A stretch of 35,799 nt of DNA from Christensenella sp. UBA7102 (GTDB lineage Bacteria > Bacillota > Clostridia > Christensenellales > UBA1750): positions 3,077-38,875 of the forward strand of contig DKYK01000013.1 of the NCBI GenBank assembly GCA_002492415.1, read 5' to 3'. The position numbers and the translations under genes are program-made. The notes under the pieces were generated by a model, which searched no databases, was not told the origin of the DNA, and saw only the letters and a list, made by a program, of their open reading frames with translations. Positions 1-7,975 of the stretch are shown piece by piece. Each line of letters opens with the position of its first letter. The first letter of the stretch is position 1.

Positions 1-90
1 GATGATGCCCAGCATGGTCAGCAGCGCGCGCATCTTGTTGGCCCGCAGGCCGCTAAGCGCCAGCACTATGTTTTCCCACAATCCGCTCAT
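1..90 (-). CDS. MacB/FtsX-type ABC transporter permease, N-terminal fragment (runs off the window)
   Basis: Only the first 30 codons are in the window. The reverse strand from 90 reads MSGLWENIVLALSGLRANK and continues with a hydrophobic stretch, the typical start of MacB-type permeases (a short cytoplasmic amphipathic helix, then the first membrane segment). The ATG overlaps the stop of the ATPase gene in an ATGA arrangement (87-90), so the two are translationally coupled. By family knowledge this subunit forms the membrane part of an efflux or mechanotransmission pump with the ATPase and adaptor encoded just upstream. The rest of the gene and the substrate cannot be seen. Confidence 0.85.
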   Translation of the reverse strand, partial: MSGLWENIVLALSGLRANKMRALLTMLGII

Positions 91-806
91 TGCTCCCATC
101 CTCCTTCCGAATTGGGTACGATACGCCCGTCGGAGATGGTGACGATGCGGTCGGTCTCAGTTGCCAGCTTGTAATTGTGCGTAATGAGCACGATGGTCTT
201 CCCCTGTTCACGGTGCAGCGTATGGAATAGATCCATCACAAGGCGGCCCGTTTTGCTGTCCAACGCACCTGTAGGCTCGTCGGCAAGTATGATGGCCGGG
301 TCATTGGCCATGGCGCGTGCGATTGCCACGCGCTGCTTCTGACCGCCGGACAGTTCATTGGGCATGTGGCTCATGCGGTCGTCCATCTCGACCATTTCCA
401 ACAGCTCTTTTGCTCGCCGGGTTCGTTGAGCCGGCGGCACATTAGCATAGAGCATGGGCAGCTCCACATTTTTGAGCGCGGAAGTACGCGGTATCAGGTT
501 GAAGGTCTGAAACACAAACCCAATCTTTTTGTTTCGTATGCCCGAGAGCTGATCGTCCTTTGCCTGGTCTACGCGCACGCCGTCCAGCACATAGCTTCCT
601 TCTGTGGGGCGGTCAAGCGCACCGATGATATTCATCAATGTGGACTTGCCCGATCCCGACGCGCCTACGATGGACAAGAATTCTCCTCGCTGCACATCCA
701 GCGTGATGCCGTTGAGAATCTGCAGCTCATTGGGGGTGCCGATATAAAAGCGCTTGATGATGCCCTCCATGGAGATGATGGGCTCTCTGTTTTTTATTTC
801 TTTCAT
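87..806 (-). CDS. MacB/LolD-type ABC transporter ATP-binding protein
   Basis: ATPase of 239 residues that powers the pump formed with the adaptor and the permease. Visible motifs in order: Walker A GASGSGKST, Q-loop region FVFQTFNL, signature LSGGQKQR, Walker B with D-loop ILADEPTGALDS, and the switch histidine in LITHN. LSGGQ followed by KQRVAIARA and the DEPTGALD wording are characteristic of the MacB/LolD/FtsE branch. I placed the start at the ATG at 806 because an AGG lies 5 bases upstream; an in-frame GTG at 812 would add two residues but lies too close to that site. The gene begins just after the adaptor stop and ends in an ATGA overlap with the permease. Confidence 0.95.
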   Translation of the reverse strand: MKEIKNREPIISMEGIIKRFYIGTPNELQILNGITLDVQRGEFLSIVGASGSGKSTLMNIIGALDRPTEGSYVLDGVRVDQAKDDQLSGIRNKKIGFVFQTFNLIPRTSALKNVELPMLYANVPPAQRTRRAKELLEMVEMDDRMSHMPNELSGGQKQRVAIARAMANDPAIILADEPTGALDSKTGRLVMDLFHTLHREQGKTIVLITHNYKLATETDRIVTISDGRIVPNSEGGWEQ

Positions 807-812
807 ACGCAC

Positions 813-2459
813 CTAGCCCATATAGGGGATGGCCTGTCCCTGTACGATCCCTTCTGGATCGTCCACGATCAGATCACCCTCTCTCAGCTCGTCAGAGATG
901 ATTTCGATCTCATAATCCGTCTCCACGCCTGTTTCCACCTTCACCTTCTGCGCGATGAGCTCGCCCTTTTCGTTCTTACGTCCCACCATCACATAGGGCA
1001 TGCCATCCACATCATACGCCACAGCGCTGTAGAGCACCGCGAGCACATTCTGCTTGCTCTCGATCTCAATGGTAGCGCGTGCGTTCATGCCCACGAGCAG
1101 CTTGCCGTCGCCAGGCTCAATGGAGATGGTGATGGCAAACTCCGCCGCAGATGAAGTCACCGTATCGCCCCGCGCATCCTTTACTGCCGTTGCGCCAATT
1201 TCCGTGACAGTGCCTGTATAAACCTCGTTGCCTGTGGAATCGGACTTGATCGTTACGGGCATGCCCACGGAAAGCAGCCCCACGTCATACTCCTTCACCG
1301 TCGTCTTCAGCTCCAAATCCGACAGATCTTCGATTACAAACAGCATGTTGCCTACGGCATTGCTCTCGCCCTCCGTCACATATACGGCCGTCACGGTGCC
1401 GTCAGCCGGGGCAACCACCGTGCACTTTTCGATGTTCTCCAGCGCGTCGTCCAGACCCATTCGCGTCACGGTCTGGTCCGCGCTGATCTTGGCATTGTCG
1501 ATGCTGTTGGAGGAACTGCTCAGCGCCAGCTTGCGCTGCTCCTTTGCATCGGTCAGCCGCTTTTCTGCACTCTCTACCCCATTCTCTGCATCCTTGATGG
1601 CATCGCGGTAGTCATCCAGCACGGATTCCGCGTCCACTTCCTTGGCCTCGAAAACCTTGCGTGCAGCATCCATCGCGGCTTTGGCCTGGTCGGTCTGCAT
1701 CTGAGCGGCTTCATAGTTGGCAGCCGCGCCATTGAACGCCTGCTCCGCTGCGGCAATGCGCTCCGCATCTCCACTCTCGTTTGCCGCAGCAAGCTCTTGC
1801 TCCGCCTGGCTTTTTTGCAGGTAGAGTGCATTGCTCTTGTCCTTGGCAGTAGAGTAATTGTACTGCGCCTTGGTGTAGTCTGCATCGGTTTCCAAGGTTG
1901 CTACCAGCTCTCCCTTATTGTATGCATCCAATGCATCAACATAGTTGTCGTTGGCGGTATCCAATTTCTTTTGCGCAGCTTCCAGATTATCTTCGGCGTT
2001 TTTGACGGCCTGATCCTGGCTGATTTTGTTGTTTGCATAGCTATTACGCGCGTCCGAGAGTGTATTCCGCGCACGCTCCTCGCTCTGATCTGCCTGCAGC
2101 AATGCTTTGTCATATTCCTTTTGCAGATCCTCTGTATCAAAGGCGCACAACACGTCGCCCACGCTGACTTTGTCGCCCACCTTGACGTTGACCTGCGCCG
2201 CCTTACCTGCACCGGTTGCCTCTAGGTACACCTTGGTGGCATTGGCACTGCTGACATTGCCCGAGGCACTCACCGTATTGGTCAAATTGGTGCGCTCCAA
2301 CTCAGTCATCCCGGTTCCATTGAACAATGCCATCATTTGCGCAGCGGGCATATTCTTGACCGCATTGCGTGCAGCCAATACGATTCCCACCACTGCTACG
2401 ATAACTATGGTCAGTATTACTGCCAGTATGATCAGTATATGTTTCTTTCTGCTTGCCAT
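813..2459 (-). CDS. Efflux periplasmic-adaptor-type (HlyD/MacA-like) subunit with long coiled coil
   Basis: Protein of 548 residues, first gene of the three-gene efflux operon. A single membrane anchor (about residues 8-30) is followed by a lipoyl/barrel-sandwich half (around VKVGDKVSVGDVL), a long Ala/Gln/Glu/Lys-rich coiled coil (about 105-330), the second lipoyl half (VVAPADGTVTAVYVTEGE) and beta-barrel domains at the C terminus. In a Gram-positive cell this adaptor would sit outside the membrane on the MacB-type permease. The coiled coil is longer than in the classical MacA of about 370 residues, as in other Firmicute MacA-like proteins. A GGGAGG ribosome site lies about 12 bases before the ATG. 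Substrate unknown; peptide or antimicrobial export is plausible for the family. Confidence 0.92.
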   Translation of the reverse strand: MASRKKHILIILAVILTIVIVAVVGIVLAARNAVKNMPAAQMMALFNGTGMTELERTNLTNTVSASGNVSSANATKVYLEATGAGKAAQVNVKVGDKVSVGDVLCAFDTEDLQKEYDKALLQADQSEERARNTLSDARNSYANNKISQDQAVKNAEDNLEAAQKKLDTANDNYVDALDAYNKGELVATLETDADYTKAQYNYSTAKDKSNALYLQKSQAEQELAAANESGDAERIAAAEQAFNGAAANYEAAQMQTDQAKAAMDAARKVFEAKEVDAESVLDDYRDAIKDAENGVESAEKRLTDAKEQRKLALSSSSNSIDNAKISADQTVTRMGLDDALENIEKCTVVAPADGTVTAVYVTEGESNAVGNMLFVIEDLSDLELKTTVKEYDVGLLSVGMPVTIKSDSTGNEVYTGTVTEIGATAVKDARGDTVTSSAAEFAITISIEPGDGKLLVGMNARATIEIESKQNVLAVLYSAVAYDVDGMPYVMVGRKNEKGELIAQKVKVETGVETDYEIEIISDELREGDLIVDDPEGIVQGQAIPYMG

Positions 2460-2574
2460 GTAATCGTCTTACCTCCCGAAAAATTTTGTTTGATTATAAC
2501 GGATATATGTGGACGCACTGTGAACGCTGCATTAAGCCTGCGTAACACAGGCATTGCGAAAGAAGAACGATACC

Positions 2575-2602
2575 ATTTTACACAATGGGAGGGGGTTTGC
2601 AA
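2575..2602 (-). promoter_or_regulatory. Predicted sigma-70-type promoter of the efflux operon
   Basis: On the minus strand TTGCAA (2602-2597) is separated by 16 bp from TAAAAT (2580-2575), about 115 bp before the adaptor gene. The leader holds a small imperfect hairpin at 2536-2552. A second TATAAT at about 2492-2497, closer to the gene, has no good -35 and is a weaker alternative. Confidence 0.5.
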
Positions 2603-2654
2603 GGGCTTTCGACTCAAAACCGCTTTTGGGCGTCTGAAAAACACTGTACAATAT

Positions 2655-2693
2655 AAATAAGAGAAGCAGACACACAGCCTGCTTCTCTTATTT
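2655..2693 (-). terminator. Intrinsic terminator after the hydrogenase operon
   Basis: A perfect 15-bp inverted repeat (arms 2655-2669 and 2679-2693, loop of 9) follows the hydA stop by about 15 bp. On the minus strand it is followed by a T-rich run (TATATTGT). It marks the 3' end of the hydrogenase operon and separates it from the efflux promoter. Confidence 0.85.
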
Positions 2694-2707
2694 AGGTTTT
2701 AATGCGC

Positions 2708-4450
2708 TTACTTAGCGGAGCGATCCACGTAATGAGTATGGAGCAGCTCATGCGCCTTGTGGCTGTTGGGCTTGCCGAGATACTCATCGTAGAGCTTCTG
2801 GATGGAGGGATTCTTATGCGACTTGCGCTCCTTCATCGCAGCGTCCTCCTCGTAAATCGCCTTGGCACGGACCACTCTGGGGTCGACGGTCATGCGCTCA
2901 CGAGCGGGCACGATGGGCTGGCCGCCGCCAGTCACGCAGCCGCCGGGGCAACCCATGATCTCAATAAAGGTATAATCGGCTTCGCCAGCCTTCATCTTAT
3001 CCATCAGAATGCGAGCATTGCCGGTGCCGTTAGCAACCGCCAGCTTGATTTCCTTGCCAGCGATGGTGACGGTAGCTTCCTTGACGCCCTCGATACCGCG
3101 AACCTCGTGGTAATCGATGTTGTCCAAATCCTTGCCCTCAAGTATGTCCGCTACGGTACGCAGAGCAGCTTCCATAACGCCGCCGGTCGCACCGAAGATT
3201 GCGGCCGCACCAGTGGACTCGCCCATCATGGGATCAAAGTCCTCGTCGGGCAGGTTCACAAAGTCGATACCGGCTTCCTTGATCATGCGAGCCAGTTCGC
3301 GAGTGGTGATGACCGCATCGACGTCCGGAATGCCATCATGGCCCAGTTCAGGACGCTTGGCCTCAAATTTTTTGGCCGTGCAGGGCATGACGGAGACGAC
3401 ATAGACATCCTTGGGGTCAAGATGCTCCTTCTCCGCATAGTAGGACTTGATGATAGCGCCCAGCATCTCATGAGGAGACTTGCAGCTGGACAGGTTCGGC
3501 AGGAACTCGGGGTAGTAATGCTCGATAAACTTGATCCAGCCGGGGCTGCAGGAGGTGATCATGGGCAACACGCCGCCGTTCTGGATTCGGCCGAGCAGCT
3601 CGGTGCCCTCCTCCATGATGGTCAGGTCAGCGCCGTAGTTGGTATCGAAAATCTTATCGAAGCCCATGCGGCGCAGCGCAGCAGCCAGCTTTCCAGTAAC
3701 GCGGGTGCCCATCGGCATGCCAAACTCCTCGCCCAGCGCGACGCGCACTGCGGGGGCGGGCTGTACAACCACATGCTTGGCGGGATCGCCAATAGCCTTC
3801 CAGACCTCGGCGGTGTTGTCTTTCTCCTTCAGCGCGCCAACGGGGCAGGCCATGATGCACTGACCGCAGTTGACACAGGCGACATCCGCCAGCTTCTGAT
3901 CCCAGGCGGGGGCGATCACAGTATTAAAGCCGCGACCCACCGTGCCGATGACGCCGATCTTCTGCACATTGTGGCAGGCGGCTACGCAGCGGCGGCACTG
4001 AATGCACTTATTGGGATCACGCACGACGGAAAGCGACTTATCATCGATGGGATGCTCGCTCTTTTTTCCCTCAAAGCGCACCTCGCGGACGCCCAGCTCT
4101 TCAGCCAGGGTCTGCAGCTCGCAGTTGCGGCTACGCACGCAGGTCAGGCAGTTGCGGTCGTGATTAGACAGCAACAGCTCCATGTTGACCTTGCGGGCTT
4201 CACGGATGGCGGGGGTATTGGTTTTTACGTTCATGCCTTCCGATACGGGCATGACACAGGCAGCCGCAAGGGCGCGCGCTCCAGTGTCCACCAGGCACAT
4301 ACGGCAGGCGCCAATCTGGTTGACGTCCTTCAGATAGCACAGGGTGGGAATCTGGATGTTGGCGGAACGGGCGGCCTCAAGCACCGTGGAGCCGGCGGGA
4401 ACCGACACCTTGATGCCATCTATCGTCAAATTGACCAAATCCATGCTCAC
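2708..4450 (-). CDS. hydA: [FeFe] hydrogenase catalytic subunit, electron-bifurcating (HydA/HndD) type
   Basis: Catalytic subunit (580 residues) that makes or oxidises H2 at the H-cluster. Order of domains: N-terminal [2Fe-2S] domain (C38, C49, C52, C65), His-Cys [4Fe-4S] (H97, C101, C104, C110), two ferredoxin-type clusters (C149/152/155/159 and C192/195/198/202), then the H-cluster domain with L1 TSCSPGW (299-305), L2 MPCTAKKFE (C357) and L3 IMGCPGGCVTGGGQP (C501, C505), and the C-terminal small-subunit-like tail (about 525-575). This is the M3 architecture of HydABC/Hnd enzymes. The second cysteine of the usual TSCCPxW motif is serine here. The annotated start is GTG at 4450; an ATG two codons in (4444) is 10 bases from AGAGGAG and equally possible. 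Last gene of the operon. Confidence 0.97.
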   Translation of the reverse strand: MSMDLVNLTIDGIKVSVPAGSTVLEAARSANIQIPTLCYLKDVNQIGACRMCLVDTGARALAAACVMPVSEGMNVKTNTPAIREARKVNMELLLSNHDRNCLTCVRSRNCELQTLAEELGVREVRFEGKKSEHPIDDKSLSVVRDPNKCIQCRRCVAACHNVQKIGVIGTVGRGFNTVIAPAWDQKLADVACVNCGQCIMACPVGALKEKDNTAEVWKAIGDPAKHVVVQPAPAVRVALGEEFGMPMGTRVTGKLAAALRRMGFDKIFDTNYGADLTIMEEGTELLGRIQNGGVLPMITSCSPGWIKFIEHYYPEFLPNLSSCKSPHEMLGAIIKSYYAEKEHLDPKDVYVVSVMPCTAKKFEAKRPELGHDGIPDVDAVITTRELARMIKEAGIDFVNLPDEDFDPMMGESTGAAAIFGATGGVMEAALRTVADILEGKDLDNIDYHEVRGIEGVKEATVTIAGKEIKLAVANGTGNARILMDKMKAGEADYTFIEIMGCPGGCVTGGGQPIVPARERMTVDPRVVRAKAIYEEDAAMKERKSHKNPSIQKLYDEYLGKPNSHKAHELLHTHYVDRSAK

Positions 4451-4465
4451 TCAACTCCTCTTAGA

Positions 4466-6259
4466 CTATTTGCGCGAAATCGCGTTGAAACGGCACTTCT
4501 CCTGGCAGGCACCACACTTGATGCACTTGTTGGAGTCGATGACAAAGGGCTTCCTGATCTCGCCGGAGATTGCGCCGACGGGGCAAACCTTGGAGCAGAG
4601 AGAGCAGCCTTTGCACAGTGCGGGATCGATGCTGTACTTGAGCAGCTTGCGGCAGTGACCGGCGGGGCAGCGCTTCTCGTAGATGTGCGCCTCGTACTCG
4701 TCACGGAAGTATTTCAGAGTGGACAGAACGGGGTTGGGCGCAGTCTGACCCAGACCGCACAGAGCAGAGGCCTTAATGTTCTTGGCCAGTGTCTCCAGCT
4801 TCTCAATATCGCCGTCCTCACCCTTGCCCTCGGTAATGCGCTCAAGGATCTCCAACATACGGCGGGTACCGATGCGGCAGGGCGGGCACTTGCCGCAGGA
4901 TTCATCGACGGTGAAGTCGAGGAAGAAGCGGGCGATATCCACCATGCAGTTGTCCTCGTCCATGACGATCATGCCGCCGGAACCCATCATGGAACCGATG
5001 GCGATCAGGTTGTCATAGTCGATGGGCGTATCCAGCAGGCTGGCCGGGATGCAACCACCCGAGGGGCCACCGGTCTGCGCAGCCTTGAATTTCTTGCCGT
5101 TGGGGCAGCCGCCGCCGATGTCGTAGATGATCTCGCGCAGCGAGGTGCCCATGGGGATCTCGACCAGGCCGGTGTTCTTGATCTTGCCGCCCAGCGCGAA
5201 GACCTTGGTGCCCTTGGACTTCTCGGTGCCCATAGAGGCGAACCATTCCGGCCCCTTGAGGATGATCTGAGGGACGTTAGCGTAGGTCTCAACGTTATTG
5301 AGAATAGTGGGCTTGGCAAACAGGCCTTTGACGGCCGGGAACGGAGGACGGGGACGCGGCTCGCCGCGCTTGCCCTCGATGGAGTTCATCAGAGCGGTTT
5401 CCTCGCCGCAAACGAACGCACCGGCACCCAGACGGATATCAAGGTCGAAGTCAAAACCGGTGTCCATGATGTTTTTGCCCAGCAGGCCGTACTCGCGCGC
5501 CTCGTTGATGGCAATCTGCAGGCGCTTGACAGCGATGGGGTACTCGGCGCGGACGTAGACATAGCCCTGGTTGGCTCCGATGGCATAGCCCGCGATGGCC
5601 ATGGCTTCGACGACAGCGTTAGGATCGCCTTCAAGGATAGAGCGATCCATGAACGCGCCAGGGTCGCCCTCATCAGCGTTGCAGCAGACGTACTTCTGGT
5701 CGTCCACGGAATTGGCAGCAAACTGCCACTTGGTGCCCGTGGGGAAGCCAGCGCCACCGCGGCCGCGCAGACCGGAGGCCTTGATGGTGTCGATGACCTG
5801 CTGAGGGGTCATCTCGGTGAGCACCTTTGCCAGCGCCTTATAGCCGTCAAAGGCGATGTACTCATCGATGCGCTCTGGATCAATGACGCCGCAGTTGCGC
5901 AGCGCAACGCGCTTCTGCTTTTTGTAGAAATCGACCTCGTCCAGAGACTTGGTAGTGTCCTCCTCGATGGCCTCGCGGCAGAGCAGGCGGCGCACGATGC
6001 GCCCCTTGAGCAGGTGCTCGTTGACGATCTCTTCGACGTTCTCTGCCTTGATGTGAGAGTAGAACGCGCCCTCGGGGTAGACGATGACGACGGGGCCCAT
6101 CTCACACAGGCCGAAGCAGCCCGTGCGGACGACCTTGACTTCCTTCTCCAGGCCAGCCTCCTTGATCTTCTCCTCAAACAGGCGGATCAGTTCAGCAGAG
6201 CCGGAGGAAGTGCAGCCCGTACCGCCGCAAATCAGAACCTGCGAACGAAACAAGTCCAT
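4466..6259 (-). CDS. hydB: NADH-binding, flavin and FeS subunit of the bifurcating hydrogenase (HydB/HndC, NuoF-like)
   Basis: Protein of 597 residues that binds NAD(H) and FMN and routes electrons between NAD, ferredoxin and the HydA subunit. An N-terminal thioredoxin-like [2Fe-2S] domain has C11, C16, C48 and C52. The FMN/NADH-binding NuoF core starts with the glycine-rich GRGGAGFPTGTKW (166-178). An SLBB domain follows, then the NuoF [4Fe-4S] site (C455, C458, C461, C501). The C terminus carries a two-cluster ferredoxin domain (C549/552/555/559 and C579/582/585/589), preceded by a CPAGHC pair (531, 536). This layout is that of bifurcating HydB rather than complex I NuoF. AGGAGG sits 8 bases before the ATG; hydA follows after a 15-bp gap. 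Confidence 0.97.
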   Translation of the reverse strand: MDLFRSQVLICGGTGCTSSGSAELIRLFEEKIKEAGLEKEVKVVRTGCFGLCEMGPVVIVYPEGAFYSHIKAENVEEIVNEHLLKGRIVRRLLCREAIEEDTTKSLDEVDFYKKQKRVALRNCGVIDPERIDEYIAFDGYKALAKVLTEMTPQQVIDTIKASGLRGRGGAGFPTGTKWQFAANSVDDQKYVCCNADEGDPGAFMDRSILEGDPNAVVEAMAIAGYAIGANQGYVYVRAEYPIAVKRLQIAINEAREYGLLGKNIMDTGFDFDLDIRLGAGAFVCGEETALMNSIEGKRGEPRPRPPFPAVKGLFAKPTILNNVETYANVPQIILKGPEWFASMGTEKSKGTKVFALGGKIKNTGLVEIPMGTSLREIIYDIGGGCPNGKKFKAAQTGGPSGGCIPASLLDTPIDYDNLIAIGSMMGSGGMIVMDEDNCMVDIARFFLDFTVDESCGKCPPCRIGTRRMLEILERITEGKGEDGDIEKLETLAKNIKASALCGLGQTAPNPVLSTLKYFRDEYEAHIYEKRCPAGHCRKLLKYSIDPALCKGCSLCSKVCPVGAISGEIRKPFVIDSNKCIKCGACQEKCRFNAISRK

Positions 6260-6313
6260 GTGTATAACCTCCTACGATAAACCTCTTTCCGACGTCAGAC
6301 GCCGGCTGTTTTT

Positions 6314-6679
6314 TTATTCCGCTGCGCCGATGGTGTACTCGGTCACAGGGTTGCCGTTGATCAGGTGCTCGCCCACCACGCGCGCGACCTTTTCGGGGGT
6401 CATCAGCACGTAGGTAACCTTCTCCTGGCCGGGCATATACACCTCAACCATGGGCTCCAGACGGCACACACCGATGCAGCCGGTCTGGGTGACCATGGCA
6501 TCCTGCACGCCGCGGCGCTTGATCTCTTCCACAAACTCCATCATCACAGGACGGGCGCCGGCAGAGATGCCGCAAGTGCCCATACCCACCACCACGCGGA
6601 TGCCGTGGCGATCATTGCGGAGATTGACTTCTTCCAGCGTGCGCTGGCGAATGGCCTCAAGGTCCTTAATGGATTTCAT
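6314..6679 (-). CDS. HndB-like (2Fe-2S) ferredoxin domain protein
   Basis: Small thioredoxin-fold ferredoxin of 121 residues, the usual companion of NuoE- and NuoF-like subunits in NAD(P)-linked [FeFe] hydrogenases such as Hnd. Only three cysteines lie in the expected cluster region (C36 in GMGTCG, then C68 and C72 in TGCIGVC), against four in a NuoE-type motif. I believe this is usual for HndB but cannot check it here. An electron-transfer role between hydrogenase subunits is likely; some bifurcating enzymes work without it. GGAGG lies 9 bases before the ATG, inside the last codons of the upstream ATPase gene, so translation is coupled. Confidence 0.9.
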   Translation of the reverse strand: MKSIKDLEAIRQRTLEEVNLRNDRHGIRVVVGMGTCGISAGARPVMMEFVEEIKRRGVQDAMVTQTGCIGVCRLEPMVEVYMPGQEKVTYVLMTPEKVARVVGEHLINGNPVTEYTIGAAE

Positions 6680-6681
6680 TT

Positions 6682-7230
6682 TTACGCACCTCCATGTAGT
6701 GATTCCATGCCTTCTTTGAGATAGTCCATCATCCAGGAAACAACCTCAGGCGTGTCCAGCGGAACGCCGCCCAACACCTGCATGATTTCTTCCGTATCAA
6801 ATGTGAAGGCCTCGCCGTCTACGGCGTATTCATAATGAAAATGGAAGGTAGGATTCGCGATGACAAGGCTGATCATGGTGGAAACCATATCGCCCAGCGG
6901 TGGGCGATCGATTGAGGAAAGCACAAAATTCGCCGTCATTCGCGTCCCCACGCCCACCTGTGACCAAATGTCAAAGTCTCCGCCGGAAAGCTCAGCGTTG
7001 GCCTTGAACATGGGTATGCCCAGCCCCACCTTACGCGTGGTGCGCGTGGTGGTAAAGGGTGAGGTGACGTTTGCAAGAAACTCGGGCGACATGCCCTTAC
7101 CGTCGTCCTGCAGCGTGATGGTCAGCCGATCCAGCGCCTTTTGCTCGCTTACGAGAATGTCCAGGCGCTTAGCGTTTGCCGTCAGGGAATTCTGTGCAAG
7201 ATCGAGTATGTGCAGCGAGAGCTCGCGCAA
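6682..7230 (-). CDS. Histidine-kinase-like ATP-binding protein within the hydrogenase operon
   Basis: A stand-alone GHKL ATPase of 182 residues with no histidine phospho-acceptor domain and no membrane segment. The N-box helix is LHILDLAQNSLTANA, the G1 box DDGKGM, and the G2 region TTRTTRKVGLGIP. A C-terminal extension of about 80 residues is not recognised. The start is most likely the TTG at 7230: AAGGAGG stands 8 bases ahead of it and the conserved N-box begins a few residues later. Starts further upstream would run into nuoE, and the ATG seen between is out of frame. It sits between the NuoE-like and HndB-like genes, so it is made in step with the hydrogenase; its substrate is unknown. 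Confidence 0.85.
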   Translation of the reverse strand: MRELSLHILDLAQNSLTANAKRLDILVSEQKALDRLTITLQDDGKGMSPEFLANVTSPFTTTRTTRKVGLGIPMFKANAELSGGDFDIWSQVGVGTRMTANFVLSSIDRPPLGDMVSTMISLVIANPTFHFHYEYAVDGEAFTFDTEEIMQVLGGVPLDTPEVVSWMMDYLKEGMESLHGGA

Positions 7231-7264
7231 CCTGCATTCCTCCTTGCCTTCGCGTTTGAGTGGA

Positions 7265-7738
7265 TCAATACTTGGCCAGGATGGCGGGAACCTCATCGGG
7301 CGTCAGACGACCGTAGACCTCGTCACCGATCATCATAACCGGAGCCAAACCGCACGCACCCAGGCAACGGGTGGCGTTGAGGGTGAACTTGCCGTCCGCA
7401 GTGGTTTTGCCCACGGGAACCTTGAGCTCTTCACTGAGACGATCCAGAACCGCCTGCGAGCCCTTGACATAGCACGCGGTGCCCAGGCACACGCCGATGA
7501 CGTGCTCACCCTGGGGCTCCAGAACGAACTGCGCGTAGAAGGTAGAAACGCCGTAGACCTCGCTCAGCGTCACGCCCAGACCGTCCGCAATGAACTGCTG
7601 AACCTCTTTGGGCAGATAGCCAAAGATGGCCTGCGCTTCCTGCATAACGGGCATCAGAGCGCCCTTCATGCCCTTCTTTGCGTCGATGACTGCCTGAAGT
7701 TGCTGATACTTTTCCTGATCTTTGCAGCAATTAGACAT
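7265..7738 (-). CDS. hydC: NuoE-like [2Fe-2S] subunit of the bifurcating hydrogenase (HydC/HndA)
   Basis: Protein of 157 residues, usual length for NuoE/HydC. An N-terminal helical bundle (about 10-75) precedes a thioredoxin-like domain with the [2Fe-2S] ligands C84, C89, C125 and C129 (CX4C and CX3C, in VCLGTACYVKG and RCLGACGLAP). It passes electrons next to the FMN of the NuoF-like subunit. First gene of the catalytic half of the cluster, 236 bp downstream of the PHP gene, with a Rex-like operator and promoter in that gap. Ribosome site AAGGGGG about 12 bases, or GAAGG 3 bases, before the ATG. Confidence 0.95.
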   Translation of the reverse strand: MSNCCKDQEKYQQLQAVIDAKKGMKGALMPVMQEAQAIFGYLPKEVQQFIADGLGVTLSEVYGVSTFYAQFVLEPQGEHVIGVCLGTACYVKGSQAVLDRLSEELKVPVGKTTADGKFTLNATRCLGACGLAPVMMIGDEVYGRLTPDEVPAILAKY

Positions 7739-7810
7739 TGACCTTCGACCCCCTTATTGGATTTGAATAGACTTACAGCATGACTTTCTATATCAGTGCC
7801 ATTCTTCAGA

Positions 7811-7819
7811 ATTTTAACA
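7811..7819 (-). promoter_or_regulatory. Possible second (extended -10) promoter upstream of hydC
   Basis: The minus strand reads TGTTAAAAT, an extended -10 element, about 75 bp before the hydC start. No convincing -35 is present. It would start transcripts downstream of the Rex-like site and therefore be insensitive to roadblock-free repression. Weak evidence. Confidence 0.3.
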
Positions 7820-7940
7820 CACTTTTTGTAAAAAATCATCGTCTATGGTGGTTATTTTCGCTCAATGCGTAGTATTTTACATCCGGTTTGCACACGCTAA
7901 TTCCGACAAATTTCATCGATTGATAAAAATTTATCTATAT

Positions 7941-7958
7941 TTGTTATAAACATAACAA
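7941..7958. promoter_or_regulatory. Rex-type operator upstream of the hydrogenase operon
   Basis: TTGTTATAAACATAACAA is a perfect inverted repeat in its outer 7 bp, extended to 9 bp by flanking A/T pairs (arms 7939-7947 and 7952-7960, spacer of 4). It matches the clostridial Rex consensus TTGTTAANNNNTTAACAA at all but the two innermost arm bases. It overlaps the -10 element and spacer of the predicted promoter, the position expected for a repressor that releases DNA when NADH/NAD+ rises. Rex itself is not encoded in this window. Confidence 0.75.
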
Positions 7959-7970
7959 ATCACATGTAAA
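7943..7970 (-). promoter_or_regulatory. Predicted promoter of the hydrogenase catalytic genes
   Basis: On the minus strand TTTACA (7970-7965) and TATAAC (7948-7943) are 16 bp apart. The start would be near 7936, giving a leader of about 200 nt before hydC. The leader is AT-rich, holds a 6-bp inverted repeat at 7922-7935, and shows no recognised riboswitch. Confidence 0.55.
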
Positions 7971-7975
7971 TCCTG

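Noticed and set aside
2702..6280. Very long open frame of 1192 codons on the plus strand
   Set aside because: It runs antisense through hydA and hydB, whose motifs are unmistakable; high GC in third positions of those genes leaves the opposite strand free of stops.
7811..7819. Extended -10 as the main hydrogenase promoter
   Set aside because: No -35 element, and the better promoter lies further upstream under the Rex-like site; kept only as a weak alternative.
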